38,622 bases of DNA from Eubacterium sp. CAG:248 (GCA_000436475.1 FR886129.1:1-38622), one strand, 5' to 3'; counted from the stretch's first letter, positions 1-11,200 are shown. Notes: a model not told the origin generated them from the letters alone. Made by a program: numbers and translations.

Positions 1-45
1 ATATGCTGTCGTCCGTACGTTAAGAATGTATGTTAAACAACTATA

Positions 46-1278
46 TCACCCTATAAGCAGCACTGCCACATCATTAACATTTGTTCCTGTAGGTCCTGTT
101 ATTATAAGTCCATTAGTTTCTTTTAATGCATTGTAGGCATCATTTTCCTTCAGCACCTCAAATATATCTATGTCTTTTTCCTTCAGCACTTTGGCTGTAT
201 CGCCATCGCAATAGCCTCCTGCGGCATCTGTTGGTCCGTCTGTTCCGTCACTGCCTATACTAAACACTGCTACGTTTGACATGCCTTCTATTCCTGTGGC
301 TGCCGATAAAGCTATCTCCTGGTTTCTTCCTCCCTTGCCATGACCGGTAAGATTTACTACTGTTTCTCCACCTGCTATATAAGCAAGCTTTTTTCCTGAA
401 GCATAATGTGTTTTCGCTATTGATGCAAGAAAACTTCCTGCCTCCTTTGCCTGACAACACAACTGGTCTGTAAGCATAACCGGCTCATAACCATACTTTG
501 TACATTCATTTTCAACTGCACGACATAATTCACGCACGCTTCCATTGATAAGTGTAGTAACATTGTCCAGTTTTTTTGGTGTTTCTATATTTATAAGCTT
601 TTTCGCATTCTCCCCCAGCTTAAGATTATACTTTGCTGCTATGTGTCCTGCATTCTCACAGGTTGAGGAATCAGGGCATGCAGGTCCTGATGCTATCATA
701 TCAAGTGGGTCACCAAGTATGTCTGATAACACTATTGAGAACACATGCGCTGGTTCACACAGTTTTGCAAAACGACCACCTTTTACCTCTGACAAACGTT
801 TTCTTATCGTATTAATCTCAACTATATCTGCACCACAGGCAAGCAGCTGGTTTGTTATATTCTGCAGTTCTTCTTCTGGTATCTTTGGTTTTTCAAACAA
901 AGCACTTCCACCACCTGATAAAAGGAACAATACTGTATCCTCACTTGAAAGTCCTGTTACCATATCTATAGCTGCCTGCGTTGCCCTAAATGAATTCTCA
1001 TCAGGTACTGGATGACCTGCTTCAAAACATTCAACCCTGTCAATAGGACCTTTTACATGTCCATATTTTGTTATAACAACACCTTTATCTATTCTATCTC
1101 CCATACAATCACTTGCAGCCATTGCCATCTGCCATGCAGCTTTTCCAACTGACACCAGAATGACTTTTCCTTTGAATTCTTTCCCATCCAGTGCTCTTTT
1201 GACTGCCGCATCTGGTAGTACAGCCTTTATAGCTGCATCTATTATATTGTCCGCTATATTTCTTAATTCACTATTCAT
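46..1278 (-). CDS. Glycerate 2-kinase, MOFRL/DUF4147 type
   Basis: Phosphorylates D-glycerate with ATP, probably giving 2-phosphoglycerate for lower glycolysis; cytoplasmic. Seen: 410 residues, the usual length for this family, with an N-terminal SVGKAAWQMA segment near residue 43, a glycine-rich LSGGGSALFEKP loop near 120, a VLSDILGDPLDMIASGP block, and the C-terminal MOFRL signature SIGSDGTDGPTDAAGG. This is the GckA/TtuD type and not the unrelated GarK type. The start is supported by AGGAGA about 8 bases upstream. It is the last gene of a probable cdaR-gntP-kinase operon, separated from the permease by a stem-loop. Family members are sometimes labelled hydroxypyruvate reductase, but the neighbours favour kinase. 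Confidence 0.9.
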   Translation of the reverse strand: MNSELRNIADNIIDAAIKAVLPDAAVKRALDGKEFKGKVILVSVGKAAWQMAMAASDCMGDRIDKGVVITKYGHVKGPIDRVECFEAGHPVPDENSFRATQAAIDMVTGLSSEDTVLFLLSGGGSALFEKPKIPEEELQNITNQLLACGADIVEINTIRKRLSEVKGGRFAKLCEPAHVFSIVLSDILGDPLDMIASGPACPDSSTCENAGHIAAKYNLKLGENAKKLINIETPKKLDNVTTLINGSVRELCRAVENECTKYGYEPVMLTDQLCCQAKEAGSFLASIAKTHYASGKKLAYIAGGETVVNLTGHGKGGRNQEIALSAATGIEGMSNVAVFSIGSDGTDGPTDAAGGYCDGDTAKVLKEKDIDIFEVLKENDAYNALKETNGLIITGPTGTNVNDVAVLLIG

Positions 1279-1420
1279 GGCTAATCTCCTTTCTGATAAA
1301 TGTTCATTGTAATATTTTGTAAAACCTCTTTTGTATATTTTTATAACTTTGCACTATTTACTCAATCAAAATATTTAAACTTGCCTATGCTCTCATTCCT
1401 TAAACAACATCTAATAACAA

Positions 1421-1471
1421 GGCGGCTATACTAACAAGTCAAGAATGTACTTACTTATCAGTATAGCCGCC
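1421..1471 (-). terminator. Perfect 12-bp inverted repeat after the GntP gene
   Basis: The arms GGCGGCTATACT (1421-1432) and AGTATAGCCGCC (1460-1471) pair perfectly around a 27-base loop. It begins about 20 bases past the permease stop on the minus strand. The run after it is only moderately T-rich (TTGTTATT), so it may be a leaky terminator or an mRNA-stabilising stem that sets the kinase level relative to the permease. Confidence 0.6.
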
Positions 1472-1490
1472 ATAGGTCACTAGAATCGAA

Positions 1491-2882
1491 TTATAATATT
1501 AATGAAAGTATGAATATTTCAACCATTGAAGCAATACCCATTATCAATGTACATACCGTCTGTGTTTTATATCCCTGATCAGGAGTCATGTCACCAAAGT
1601 TAGTAACTACCCAGAAGTAAGAATCGTTAGCATGTGATACTGTCATGGCACCAGCACCAATAGCCATTACACAAAGAACTGTCTTTACTGGTGAGGCAAG
1701 ACCAAGTGCACCAAGAAGTGGAGCTATGATACCTGCTGTTGTTGTGATAGCAACTGTAGAAGAACCCTGTGCTGTCTTTAATATAGCTGCAAGAAGGAAT
1801 GGGAAGAATATTCCCACTGCTGAGAGCACCTCTGCATGCTGTGTAATAAATGTAACCATAGATGTTGATGATATAACCTTACCTAAAACACCACCTGCTG
1901 CAGTTACGAAAAGGATTGGTCCAACTGTCTTTAATGTTTCGTTAGTTATATCGTAGAAATCAGACATCTTGTCAGCTGTTGCAAGCTGTATTATCGCAAA
2001 TATTGTACCAACTGCTAAGGCTATAATAGGTTTTCCTAAGAACTGGCATGCCACATCAAGAGCACCGGTCCAGCCTGCCATAGATGAAATTGAGCCAAGT
2101 GCCATAAGTATGATAGGAACAAGGATTGGTGCTAGAGCATTGAATCCGTTAGGAAGCTTTCCATACTCTGCAACTAACTCTTCATATGTCTTAGTTACCT
2201 CTGAACTATCTGTTGTCTCGTCTGCACTTTTAACCTTCTTACCTATGTACTTTGCATATATAAGACCTGCTATAAGAGGGAATATAGAACATACAACGCC
2301 AAGTCCCATAACAAGTAAAAGGTTATCTCCGACACCGAGTGTATTAGCTGCTGCTATTGGTCCAGGTGTAGGTGGAATAAATACATGTGAAATATAAAGT
2401 CCTGCTGAAAGAGCTACAGTCATTGCCACGCTCGATACTGCTGTTCTCTTAACAAGCGCTTTTCTGATAGGATTCAGAATAACGAAACCACTATCACAGA
2501 ATACGGGGATTGAAACTACCCAGCCCATAAGCTCAATAGCAAGCTCAGGTCTTTTCTTACCTACTACCTTAATCACCATATCTGCAAGCTTAAGAGCTGC
2601 TCCAGTTTTTTCAAGAACTGATCCGATCAATGCACCAAGTATGATAACTATACCAATACTACTAAAAGTTCCTGAGAATCCGGCACCTATTACTGTAGGA
2701 ATACCAGATACTTTTGTTCCGTCCGGTTTTACTGTATCAACGAATGGAATACCTGCTATCATGGCAAGAATAAGTGATACACCCATGATTGCAAGGAATG
2801 GATGAACCTTAAACTTGGATATCGCAACTATCATTACGATGATTGCCAACACAAACACAATTATCAATGCTATACCTGACAT
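1491..2882 (-). CDS. GntP-family proton symporter, probably for glycerate or gluconate
   Basis: Inner-membrane permease of the gluconate:H+ symporter family. Seen: 463 residues, hydrophobic throughout with about 12-14 membrane segments, and family-typical blocks such as SIPVFCDSGFVIL near residue 105, VFIPPTPGPIAAA near 165 and a C-terminal SHANDSYFWVV. The start is supported by GAGGTG upstream. Known: GntP members carry gluconate and related sugar acids or glycerate. Inferred: because the next gene is a glycerate kinase and the previous one a CdaR-type regulator, glycerate is the likeliest substrate; sequence alone cannot exclude gluconate or another aldonate. Confidence 0.9.
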   Translation of the reverse strand: MSGIALIIVFVLAIIVMIVAISKFKVHPFLAIMGVSLILAMIAGIPFVDTVKPDGTKVSGIPTVIGAGFSGTFSSIGIVIILGALIGSVLEKTGAALKLADMVIKVVGKKRPELAIELMGWVVSIPVFCDSGFVILNPIRKALVKRTAVSSVAMTVALSAGLYISHVFIPPTPGPIAAANTLGVGDNLLLVMGLGVVCSIFPLIAGLIYAKYIGKKVKSADETTDSSEVTKTYEELVAEYGKLPNGFNALAPILVPIILMALGSISSMAGWTGALDVACQFLGKPIIALAVGTIFAIIQLATADKMSDFYDITNETLKTVGPILFVTAAGGVLGKVISSTSMVTFITQHAEVLSAVGIFFPFLLAAILKTAQGSSTVAITTTAGIIAPLLGALGLASPVKTVLCVMAIGAGAMTVSHANDSYFWVVTNFGDMTPDQGYKTQTVCTLIMGIASMVEIFILSLIL

Positions 2883-3002
2883 AAAAACACCTCATTTCTA
2901 CTAAATTATTGTACGTTTTGCACAATCTCTTGTGCTTTGTATGGTGCAATAATAGCATAGAAATACATTTTTGCATATGTTACCGTATACATAATTATTT
3001 TT

Positions 3003-4175
3003 TTATTTCGTTCCACGTAACAATAATGGTAAATCGTATTTTTCATTTATAAGCTCATCCGCTATTATATATGCAATAAACAATGCAGGACTTTCGGTAG
3101 GTTTTCTTATATCAAGTCCTGTTGTATCTTTTAACCTTGATATCCTGTACTGCAGTGTATTTTTGTGTATATAAAGTGCATCAGCTGCTTTCTGTATTGA
3201 CCCCTGTGCATCATAATAAGCCTTTAGAAGTGCTATAACATCACCAATATCATCGCCATACTCACCTTTAAATATTTTCTTTAAATACTCAAGCTTTATT
3301 TCTACAGGAACATTACTGATTAAAAGCTCCAGACTCATATTCTCATAACATATTATCTGTTCATGCTCTGAGGCTGCTACATTCCAAGCCCTGTGAGCCT
3401 GTACATATGCATCATGCATATCAGCATTATTCTCACCATCTATACCGATATTAAGCTCCACTCCCTCTTTTTCCCTTATATAATCAGCAAGTTCTTTGGC
3501 AAATGCAGCCAGCTTATCCGTCACCATGTTATCTACAATTATTATCTGTCTTGAAGCATTTCTAAAATGCATCTTATAATTATTTCTGCTTAAAAATGTA
3601 TCAACATCATTCTCAAACTTGGCAATCTTGGACTGACCCTGCTGTGAATCCTTATAATTATCAAGTTCATCAATACTAGCAATAAGAATACGCCTTGGAA
3701 TATTGATATCCACGCCTATAGCCATTCCTCTATCCTCAAGGTCAGCACTTTTATATCCTCCATTTATAAGCCATTCTTCATAGAATGCATTTCTGACTCG
3801 CTTATTCATAAGCTGATGGTAGTTTGCCCTGCTCTCCATAAGAAGAATTTCTGTCATCTTCTTTAAAAGCTTGCCAGATGTAATAACCTCTTCATACTCA
3901 CCAGTCATACCAATAACACCAACTATTTCACCATCAAGCTCCAGTGGAAGATTTATTCCTTTCTTTATTCCCTTAGAAGCATCATCTTCATCTATGTAAT
4001 ATTCATCAAGATTTTCAGATATAATTTTATACGCACCATAATGAAAGCTTCCTATACGGCTTTTATCTACACTTGCTATTATATAACCGGTCTCATCCAT
4101 CAGGTTAATGTTCTGTTTAACAAGCCTGGATATTTCATTTACTATCTGTGTTGCTGAATTCTTTGAAATATGCAT
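3003..4175 (-). CDS. cdaR: CdaR-family sugar-diacid/glycerate-responsive regulator
   Basis: Transcription activator of the CdaR (carbohydrate diacid regulator) family. Seen: 390 residues. Residues about 3-135 form the diacid recognition domain (begins ISKNSATQIVNEISRLVKQ), followed by a middle GGDEF-like region. The C-terminal PucR-type helix-turn-helix holds QKAADALYIHKNTLQYRIS (about residues 335-355). Known: CdaR activates glycerate and glucarate genes and responds to glycerate. It is first in the operon with the GntP permease (120-base gap) and the kinase. The ribosome site before the start is weak. Upstream lies a TGCGCA-rich motif also found at 26774-26798. Confidence 0.87.
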   Translation of the reverse strand: MHISKNSATQIVNEISRLVKQNINLMDETGYIIASVDKSRIGSFHYGAYKIISENLDEYYIDEDDASKGIKKGINLPLELDGEIVGVIGMTGEYEEVITSGKLLKKMTEILLMESRANYHQLMNKRVRNAFYEEWLINGGYKSADLEDRGMAIGVDINIPRRILIASIDELDNYKDSQQGQSKIAKFENDVDTFLSRNNYKMHFRNASRQIIIVDNMVTDKLAAFAKELADYIREKEGVELNIGIDGENNADMHDAYVQAHRAWNVAASEHEQIICYENMSLELLISNVPVEIKLEYLKKIFKGEYGDDIGDVIALLKAYYDAQGSIQKAADALYIHKNTLQYRISRLKDTTGLDIRKPTESPALFIAYIIADELINEKYDLPLLLRGTK

Positions 4176-4215
4176 AATTACTTCATCCCGGCTTTCCTTT
4201 TTTACACTTTTCCTT

Positions 4216-4241
4216 ATTTCTGCGCACGCTTTTTGCGCATA
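4216..4241 (-). promoter_or_regulatory. TGCGCA-rich motif upstream of the CdaR gene (copy 1 of 2)
   Basis: On the minus strand this reads TATGCGCAAAAAGCG then TGCGCAGAAAT. Two TGCGCA boxes are separated by 7 bases. An almost identical copy (24 of 26 aligned positions) lies at 26774-26798 just upstream of the cytidylate-kinase-like gene. The shared sequence in two unrelated upstream regions suggests a binding site or leader element, but the protein that recognises it is unknown. Confidence 0.45.
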
Positions 4242-4249
4242 TCTCGCAT

Positions 4250-4280
4250 GTAAAAAATCTTGAATTTATGGATTTTTTAC
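4250..4280 (-). terminator. Terminator hairpin after the copy A ABC ATPase
   Basis: The arms GTAAAAAATC (4250-4259) and GATTTTTTAC (4271-4280) pair around an 11-base loop, directly after the ATPase stop codon at 4282. The stem is A/T-rich and carries its own T run, so it is weaker than a GC-rich terminator. Its position at the end of the five-gene module fits a transcript end. Confidence 0.55.
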
Positions 4281-4281
4281 A

Positions 4282-4962
4282 TTATTCTCCCACATCTGTC
4301 ATTACATGTCCATCTACTATGTTAAATATTCTGTCGGCATATTCAGCCATCTGCTTATCATGTGTTACCATCACTATTGTCTGCTTATACTTGGCTGCTG
4401 CCAGTGAAAGCATGGCTGCAACATTCTCTGCGCTCTCAGCATCAAGATTACCAGTTGGTTCGTCTGCATACACTACTGCAGGATGCATTATAAGTGCCCT
4501 TGCTATAGCAACTCTCTGCTGCTCACCACCTGACATCTGCTCTGGAAACTTATCTCGGCAATGTTCTATCTGAAGTGATTCTAACAGATCATTAACATCA
4601 TCCTCATCGATATCCTGATTATCAAGGACCACAGGAAGTACTATATTCTCATATGCCGTATATTCTGGTATCAGACTATAATTCTGATATACAAAACCTA
4701 TCTTTTCCCTTCTGAGTTTTGATAACTGCTTATCATTCAGTTCACCTATATTAATATCATCAATATATACCTCACCCTCATCCGGCTTATCCATGGAACC
4801 AAGTATTCTAAGCAGTGTCGATTTTCCTGATCCACTCTTCCCTATAATAGCTGTAAATTCACCTTTTCTTATTACTATGTCGCATTTTTTCAATGCATGC
4901 ACTTCCACCATACCTGTGTGATATGTCTTGCTTATACCTTCTGCTCTTAATATCTCACCCAT
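4282..4962 (-). CDS. ABC transporter ATPase of FtsX-type exporter, copy A
   Basis: Cytoplasmic ATPase of the MacB/LolD/BceA group that powers FtsX-type permeases. Seen: 226 residues; Walker A GKSGSGKS at 41-48, signature MSGGEQQR near 142, Walker B VVYADEPT near 163, and the H-loop in MVTHDK near 200. The start has GGAAGGA upstream. It is the last gene of the copy A module, after the two large permeases, and a close paralogue of the ATPase at 13834-14520. Inferred: one ATPase serves both permeases, probably as a homodimer under a permease heterodimer. Substrate unknown; relatives export or remove antimicrobial peptides, lipoproteins or macrolides. Confidence 0.9.
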   Translation of the reverse strand: MGEILRAEGISKTYHTGMVEVHALKKCDIVIRKGEFTAIIGKSGSGKSTLLRILGSMDKPDEGEVYIDDINIGELNDKQLSKLRREKIGFVYQNYSLIPEYTAYENIVLPVVLDNQDIDEDDVNDLLESLQIEHCRDKFPEQMSGGEQQRVAIARALIMHPAVVYADEPTGNLDAESAENVAAMLSLAAAKYKQTIVMVTHDKQMAEYADRIFNIVDGHVMTDVGE

Positions 4963-5022
4963 ATTTTTCCTTCCTTCTTACTGTATTATACTGCAAAAAA
5001 TGCAAACTATTTTTATTCCTGG

Positions 5023-5117
5023 CTCATGCATGAATACACCCACATTTTTATAAATCAAATAGTTTTCTATGTATGTATTCATACCCACTCATGCATAAAC
5101 ACACCTGCATTTCTATA
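5023..5117. repeat. Imperfect 30-bp direct repeat in the permease-ATPase spacer, copy A
   Basis: Units at 5023-5052 and 5088-5117 both begin CTCATGCAT and end CATTT-TATA, matching at about 25 of 30 positions, 65 bases apart. They fill the 172-base gap between permease A and the ATPase. The matching gap in copy B also holds an imperfect direct repeat of different sequence. Confidence 0.5.
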
Positions 5118-5134
5118 CTATCCATGCAGAATCA

Positions 5135-8100
5135 TCATAATCCTTTAGTTTCATGCCTTATTACTAACACGTATATCAGCAGCATAAGCGGCATAAGGAT
5201 AATGCAATATAATGACTCACTAAAACACTCTTTCATATATATCTTAAAGATTACAGATTTATCTGCTCCACTATATCTTAAGATTGTCATAGTATTTTTA
5301 TATTTTTCAATCCTGCTCATTAACATAAGAACGGATATCATTATGTACACACCGACAGCTACAGCTGCTGTGAATACATATAGTATTATTGCTTCAAATG
5401 TCTTTCTCTTCACCTCATCCTTTTCCCCCGAATAAGAATGATATCCCCATCCTGTCTGAAGCATATATGAATTCACTGTATTAACTGTTCCACTATATAG
5501 CGAATTCATGCTATATCTTAGTCTTATCTGATTATATGACATATCAAGAGACAATTCATCTGGAAGTACATCCATCTGGAAATAATCTTTTAAAACCTGA
5601 TTCTGGTTATCAAGCTCCCTCTGTAAAAGCTTTGTTGAGGCAATCATAGTATACTGCCCGAATTCAGGAATATATTCTTTTAATCTGTCTTTTATCTCAT
5701 CACTGAGCTTCACTACAGCCCAGGCCTTAGTTGTAGCTGCCTGCTCGTATCCAAGAATATATGAATAATCTTTTCTTAACCTTTGATAATAATACTGTTT
5801 TACAAGCTCAAGCTGTTCTTCCTCTGATCTGCAAAAAAACGTAAAATCAGCTACATTTCGTCCATAATTATTTTCCAGATACTCAATATACTCTTCTCTT
5901 ATTTTGTTAAAATCAGGTTTGTTTTTAAGATCAGACACATAGTTATCGCATCCCTTTGCCTCTATTTTACTATCTGTCAGACTCTTATATGCGCTATATC
6001 CTTTATCTTTTATATATATTGACAAAGCCTTATTATAGCTTCCTGAATTCTGCCATGCTCTGTCATACATAAACGAACCATTTATATTGCAGTAATATTT
6101 CATAAGATTAATATCCATTCCCTCAGATAATGTATCATCATAATCTCCATCAATATTCTCGTCAACAAATACAACAGATATATCTCCATTATTAAATGCC
6201 TCCTCATCAAATGAAGGCTTACCTGTTATATCCTTTAATATGTCATATAATTTATTATCATTTTCCACATATTCTGTTGCAAAAAGATATTTATACGTTT
6301 TTTGATTATCATTAAGTGCTTCAACACTATTAAAGCTATATGAAAGATACCATGGCACACCAAGCTTGTTGTAATCCATATTATTCCATGCCCATGTTCT
6401 TGCTGTTTCAAAATATCCATAACTTATATCTTCAACACCATCTATACTGTTAATATAATCAATCATGTTCTTATCAATATCCTTATACACTGGTGTATCC
6501 GCTTTTTTTATATTACACATAAGTGTATAGCTGCTGAATCTGTTAAAGTAACGCCTTGTTTCTCCTTTAGTATCTACCTCAGTAAACATTTCATTACTGT
6601 TATCATACATTTCCTTGTTATAATCACTTAAATATGTTTTACTTCGTATTTTGGCTTTAAGACTATCTCTCGTATATATATTTCCATTTTCACCAGAGTA
6701 TTGTGTATAATAGTACTCATCCCTTGACTCTTTATCTGCATAATTAAGTACATAATTTGTACTGGAATCGATGCGGTTAAATGCTATAATATCGGACATA
6801 TCAGATATATCACGATACTGTTTATACGCCTTTATTGAATTAATCACACAGCCTGCTATAATAACCAGAATCGCAAGCGCAAACACTCTGACTGCAATAG
6901 CTGACAACGCCCCATGTGACTTATTTAACCTTTTTTGCGTCTGTGAAATATAATTATTCCGGTTAATTATTACCAGCTTATTTTTTCCTGTCTTTAAAAT
7001 AAGTGATTTATTTCTTCCAATGCCGCGGATATTTCCAACACCAGATGCCTGATGTCTGAAATTTTCAATAATACAAGCTATCATGCTTATACAAACAGAT
7101 ACTAAAAGCATAATGAATACATATACATATATACTGTTTTTTATGTTAAAAAACTGTATACCTTTAACATAACCAGTTATAGTACATACTATCTTCCCGG
7201 TAAATATTGAAAAGAACAGACCTGCTATGGCAGCAAGTGTAACTATGACTATATTTTCCACTAATAAAAATGCCATTAGCTGTATTCTTTTAGCGCCAAG
7301 ATTCGTAAGTATACTCCTTACATGCTTCCGCTTTCTGTCATGCATAAGCATCTGATATACAACTGCTGATACACCTATAAGCATAAGAAGAACGTACATA
7401 TAATCATATATATATCCACCTCCCCATGGTTCATAGTCGTATACGCTGCTATTATATATAAGCTCTTTTTGTGACTTTTTCTTTAATCCATCATATATAT
7501 CATTATAATTTCCATCTATATAACTGTCAGATGAATATATATATGCAGCTTTTCCTACGCGGTTAATATTCTCTCCTTCACCTTGTGTAACAATAATACC
7601 CGGTATATAATTTCCACCACACCAGATGTTCGTATAGTTATTAAGAATTCCCGTAAGCTTGTATGTTTTTTCAATATTTTCTGTTGTCTGATTGCTTCCC
7701 TTTTGGACTGATATATGAATCTCCTGACCTAACTGTGTTCCCTGATTAAGCTTAAGAAGTGTGTCCCACTCTATGGCAGCTTCATCATCATTTTGCGGCA
7801 TATTCCCGCTCTTTAATGATATGCTGCCTATCCTTATAAAGTCATCATTCATATAACCAACTTTAATATCTGTCTGGTTATCATTTTCAAACACATAATT
7901 ATCTACCGAGGCTTTACCTGACTCGTTCAGATACGGATGATTCTTAAGTTCTTTATTCTCTTCTAAGTTACTGTCATAAAGCATCACAATCCAGCTACCA
8001 AACTTGTGCTTTGCAGACTGTATCTGATATTCATACATATTAGTCTTAAACAGCATAATCCCTGCAACAAACGAAAACGCAAGAAATGCCGAAAGTGCTG

Positions 8101-8167
8101 TTTTAAATATACTTTTCCATCGTCTTTTTACACTTTTTATACAATAACTGATAAATTCTGTATTCAA
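5135..8167 (-). CDS. Giant FtsX-type ABC permease A, copy A (TTG start)
   Basis: Membrane component of an ABC exporter or signalling transporter. Seen: 1010 residues. TM1 at about 21-41; first outside domain about 45-255; an FtsX domain with three segments (about 255-367) and the loop ILTNLGAKR; a basic cytoplasmic stretch; TM5 about 424-447; a second outside domain of about 475 residues; then two last segments (about 925-950 and 985-1003) around ILRYSGADKS. The outside domain carries DENIDGDYDD, which resembles a calcium-binding loop. The start is TTG (TTG AAT ACA), fixed by alignment with paralogues and by GGAGG 11 bases upstream. Closest relative in the window: 14614-17613 (permease A, copy B). 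Substrate unknown. Confidence 0.85.
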   Translation of the reverse strand: MNTEFISYCIKSVKRRWKSIFKTALSAFLAFSFVAGIMLFKTNMYEYQIQSAKHKFGSWIVMLYDSNLEENKELKNHPYLNESGKASVDNYVFENDNQTDIKVGYMNDDFIRIGSISLKSGNMPQNDDEAAIEWDTLLKLNQGTQLGQEIHISVQKGSNQTTENIEKTYKLTGILNNYTNIWCGGNYIPGIIVTQGEGENINRVGKAAYIYSSDSYIDGNYNDIYDGLKKKSQKELIYNSSVYDYEPWGGGYIYDYMYVLLMLIGVSAVVYQMLMHDRKRKHVRSILTNLGAKRIQLMAFLLVENIVIVTLAAIAGLFFSIFTGKIVCTITGYVKGIQFFNIKNSIYVYVFIMLLVSVCISMIACIIENFRHQASGVGNIRGIGRNKSLILKTGKNKLVIINRNNYISQTQKRLNKSHGALSAIAVRVFALAILVIIAGCVINSIKAYKQYRDISDMSDIIAFNRIDSSTNYVLNYADKESRDEYYYTQYSGENGNIYTRDSLKAKIRSKTYLSDYNKEMYDNSNEMFTEVDTKGETRRYFNRFSSYTLMCNIKKADTPVYKDIDKNMIDYINSIDGVEDISYGYFETARTWAWNNMDYNKLGVPWYLSYSFNSVEALNDNQKTYKYLFATEYVENDNKLYDILKDITGKPSFDEEAFNNGDISVVFVDENIDGDYDDTLSEGMDINLMKYYCNINGSFMYDRAWQNSGSYNKALSIYIKDKGYSAYKSLTDSKIEAKGCDNYVSDLKNKPDFNKIREEYIEYLENNYGRNVADFTFFCRSEEEQLELVKQYYYQRLRKDYSYILGYEQAATTKAWAVVKLSDEIKDRLKEYIPEFGQYTMIASTKLLQRELDNQNQVLKDYFQMDVLPDELSLDMSYNQIRLRYSMNSLYSGTVNTVNSYMLQTGWGYHSYSGEKDEVKRKTFEAIILYVFTAAVAVGVYIMISVLMLMSRIEKYKNTMTILRYSGADKSVIFKIYMKECFSESLYCIILMPLMLLIYVLVIRHETKGL

Positions 8168-8237
8168 TCAAACACTTTCCTCCATTCCCAGCCAGATACC
8201 ATGTGCCAGTACTCACCGTTAAACTTCATATTATCTG

Positions 8238-11200
8238 TCATAAGTTACGTATATACCTTTTTATGCATATTATACCCAGTATAAGCATCAACGGCATGAG
8301 CATGATACACCACAGCATTTCCCGTATGCTCTGCTTCATATATATGTTAAATATTACATCCTTATCTGCACCTGTATTTCTTAATATATTTATTCTGCCC
8401 TGATACTGTAAAAGTCTGTTTTTTAATATAATCAGGCTTACTATCATATATACTAAAAACGCTGTTATGCCTGTGAAACCATATAGGATATAAGCTTCTA
8501 TAGTATTGCTCTTTATAAGATCCTTATCATGCGAATAACTGTTATATGCATATCCAGCCTGTCCAAGATAAGAAGCTACAGCATTAGCCGTTCCGTTATA
8601 TATTGAATCAAGGCCATAGCTTACATTAATCTGGTTATACTTCATTGAAAGATTAATCTCCTCTGGAAGCTCATCAAGCATAAGATAATCCTTTAGTATA
8701 TTATTCTGTGTATCCAGTGCCTTCTTTCCCAATTCATCTGATGCAAGCATCGTGTACTGCCCGAATTCCGGTATATATTCCTTAAGCTTATCTTTTACCT
8801 CATCATCGACATATATTACCTTTGCAACCTCAGCTGCAGCCGCTGGTACATAATCGGAGCTGTAAGCATATACTTTAAGTTTTTCATCTGCAATGTTTCT
8901 ATCAAGATATGAATCAACATACTGATAAAACTGTTCTTCGCCTTTATCTGCCCAGTACGCATAAAAATCATCTAAAAACTTTACATTATTTTTCTCAAAT
9001 AATTCTGTCAGCTGTTTTAGCTTATCCTGTTCATTATCAGCTATTAATGAGTGGAAATATTCACTGTTAATTTTATTAAAATCGTCTGTAACTATGCCTT
9101 TATCATGCATATAGCTGTATATAGCCATATAATAACTGCTGGCATAATCCTTATCTATATAGCTATAGTTTTCCGGATAGGCTTTATAGCACATAAGACC
9201 TATATCAGTTCCCTTTGTTATTGTATCATCATATACACCCTCAGGATTCTTATCTAAAAATATAACCACCTGTCTGCCGTCTTTAAATGCCTGTATGTCA
9301 ATCTCATCTTTGCCTGTAATATCCGCTAACACATCATATACTCTGCTATCAGCTTCTACATACTCTGTTGCAAACAGATACTTTGGATTAATCTGTTCAC
9401 TGCTATATGAAGCATTATTGGAATCACTATTCTTAGAATTAATATTCTTAGAATTACTATTCTTATTATCATCAATATCTACATAATACGGAATACCCAT
9501 CTTGTTATAATCCATAGTATTCCAGGTCCATACTCTCGCTGTCTCGAAATAGCCATAACTGATATCATCTACACCAGTTATCCCACGCACATACTCAATA
9601 GTACTTTCATCAATATCTTTATACATAAGTGCATCTGCATTCTTTATGTTGTATTTAAGATTACGCTTACTAAACGAAATTCCATCATCATCAGATATTC
9701 TTGATTTATAAGCATCTGAATACATTTCCCATGACACATTATTAATTGCATTACTATAGCAATCCTTTATGTACTTAAACAAATCCAGAGTTTTCCCTGC
9801 CTCATATTCTAACTGCACATCATTCTCTGCATTACATATGATATATTCTGCATTATTGTCCTGTCTATAAAATGCAATAATATCTGATTTTTGTGAACTT
9901 ATCTTATAATCAGCATATGTCCTTACAGAATTCACTATACATATAATCATGATTATCATCATAGCTAGTGAAAATAATCTTATGCATATACTCTGCACTA
10001 TCCCCTGTCCTAGCATGAGACGTTTATATGTTTCTTTTACATAATTGTTTTTGTTTAATATATATGTATGTCTCGTATGCCTGTCTTTTTTATATAGCCT
10101 TTTCAGCTTATAACGGCTTGTATATCTATGCAGTCTGTTAGAGCTCTGTCCACATATATTTACAATACTTCCCACAACAACAGCCATGATAAGCATAATC
10201 AGAAGACTTATATATATCCCTCTATCTATTGTAAAAAAACTTATTCCTGTTCTTAACTCGACAATAAAGCATATAAGCCTTGCTGCAATCATTGAAAGAA
10301 TCAGACCTATAACAGATGAGCTTATAACTATAACAGCATTTTCAACACATATAAAAGCTATCATCTGCAGCTTTGTGGCACCCATATTCTTTATTATGCC
10401 ATATGCATATTTTCTTGTTTTATTATATACAGATAACTGATAAGCTATACCAGCTACTCCAAGTATAACAAGAACAACATACATATACTCGTATATAGAA
10501 CATCCACTCCATGGTTCGTAATCATACAGACTGCTGTTATATATTAGTGAACCACTTACTTTTTTATTCAGTCCTTCATATATATCTTTGTAATCTCCCG
10601 ATATATAATTGCCTGCTGAATATATATATACTGCTGAATTACTTCTTTTTATATTCTGAGCTTCATTTTTAGTAGTTATAATACCTGGAACATTGCTTCC
10701 GCCAACCCATACATTAGTGTAGCTTTTAAGTATTCCTGACAGCTTGTATGTCTTTGTTATCCTGTCCGAGCCTGAACTTGCCTTTGGATTATTTACAATT
10801 ATATTCAGAGTAATATCCTGTCCTATGTCTGTACCCTGATTGAGTAAAAGCAGAGTATTCCATTCAACTGCTATTTCATCATCGTTCTTTGGAAATTCTC
10901 CTTTATCAGGTGTTATATTAGAAAGACGGACAAAATCATTATCCATATATCCGATTTTAATATCTGTCTGATTCCAGTTATTATTGTATTGGTAGTTTGA
11001 TATACTTACTTTTCCTGAATCATTAAGATATGGATGTGACTTAAGCTGTGCATTTTCCCTGCTGTCATTTCCATTCATCATAACAAACCAGTCGCCAAAC
11101 CGGTGTTTTGCTGACTGTATCTGCCATTCATACATATTATCCCTAAAAAGAAGCACACCTGCTACAAATGTAAATGACAAAAATATAGCCGTTACTGCTT

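Noticed and set aside
545..1015. Open frame of 156 codons on the plus strand
   Set aside because: It lies fully inside the glycerate kinase gene in the opposite direction and shows no recognisable protein pattern. The same applies to other plus-strand frames across the window.
46..1278. Naming the kinase garK
   Set aside because: GarK belongs to a different glycerate kinase family; this protein has the MOFRL-type signature.
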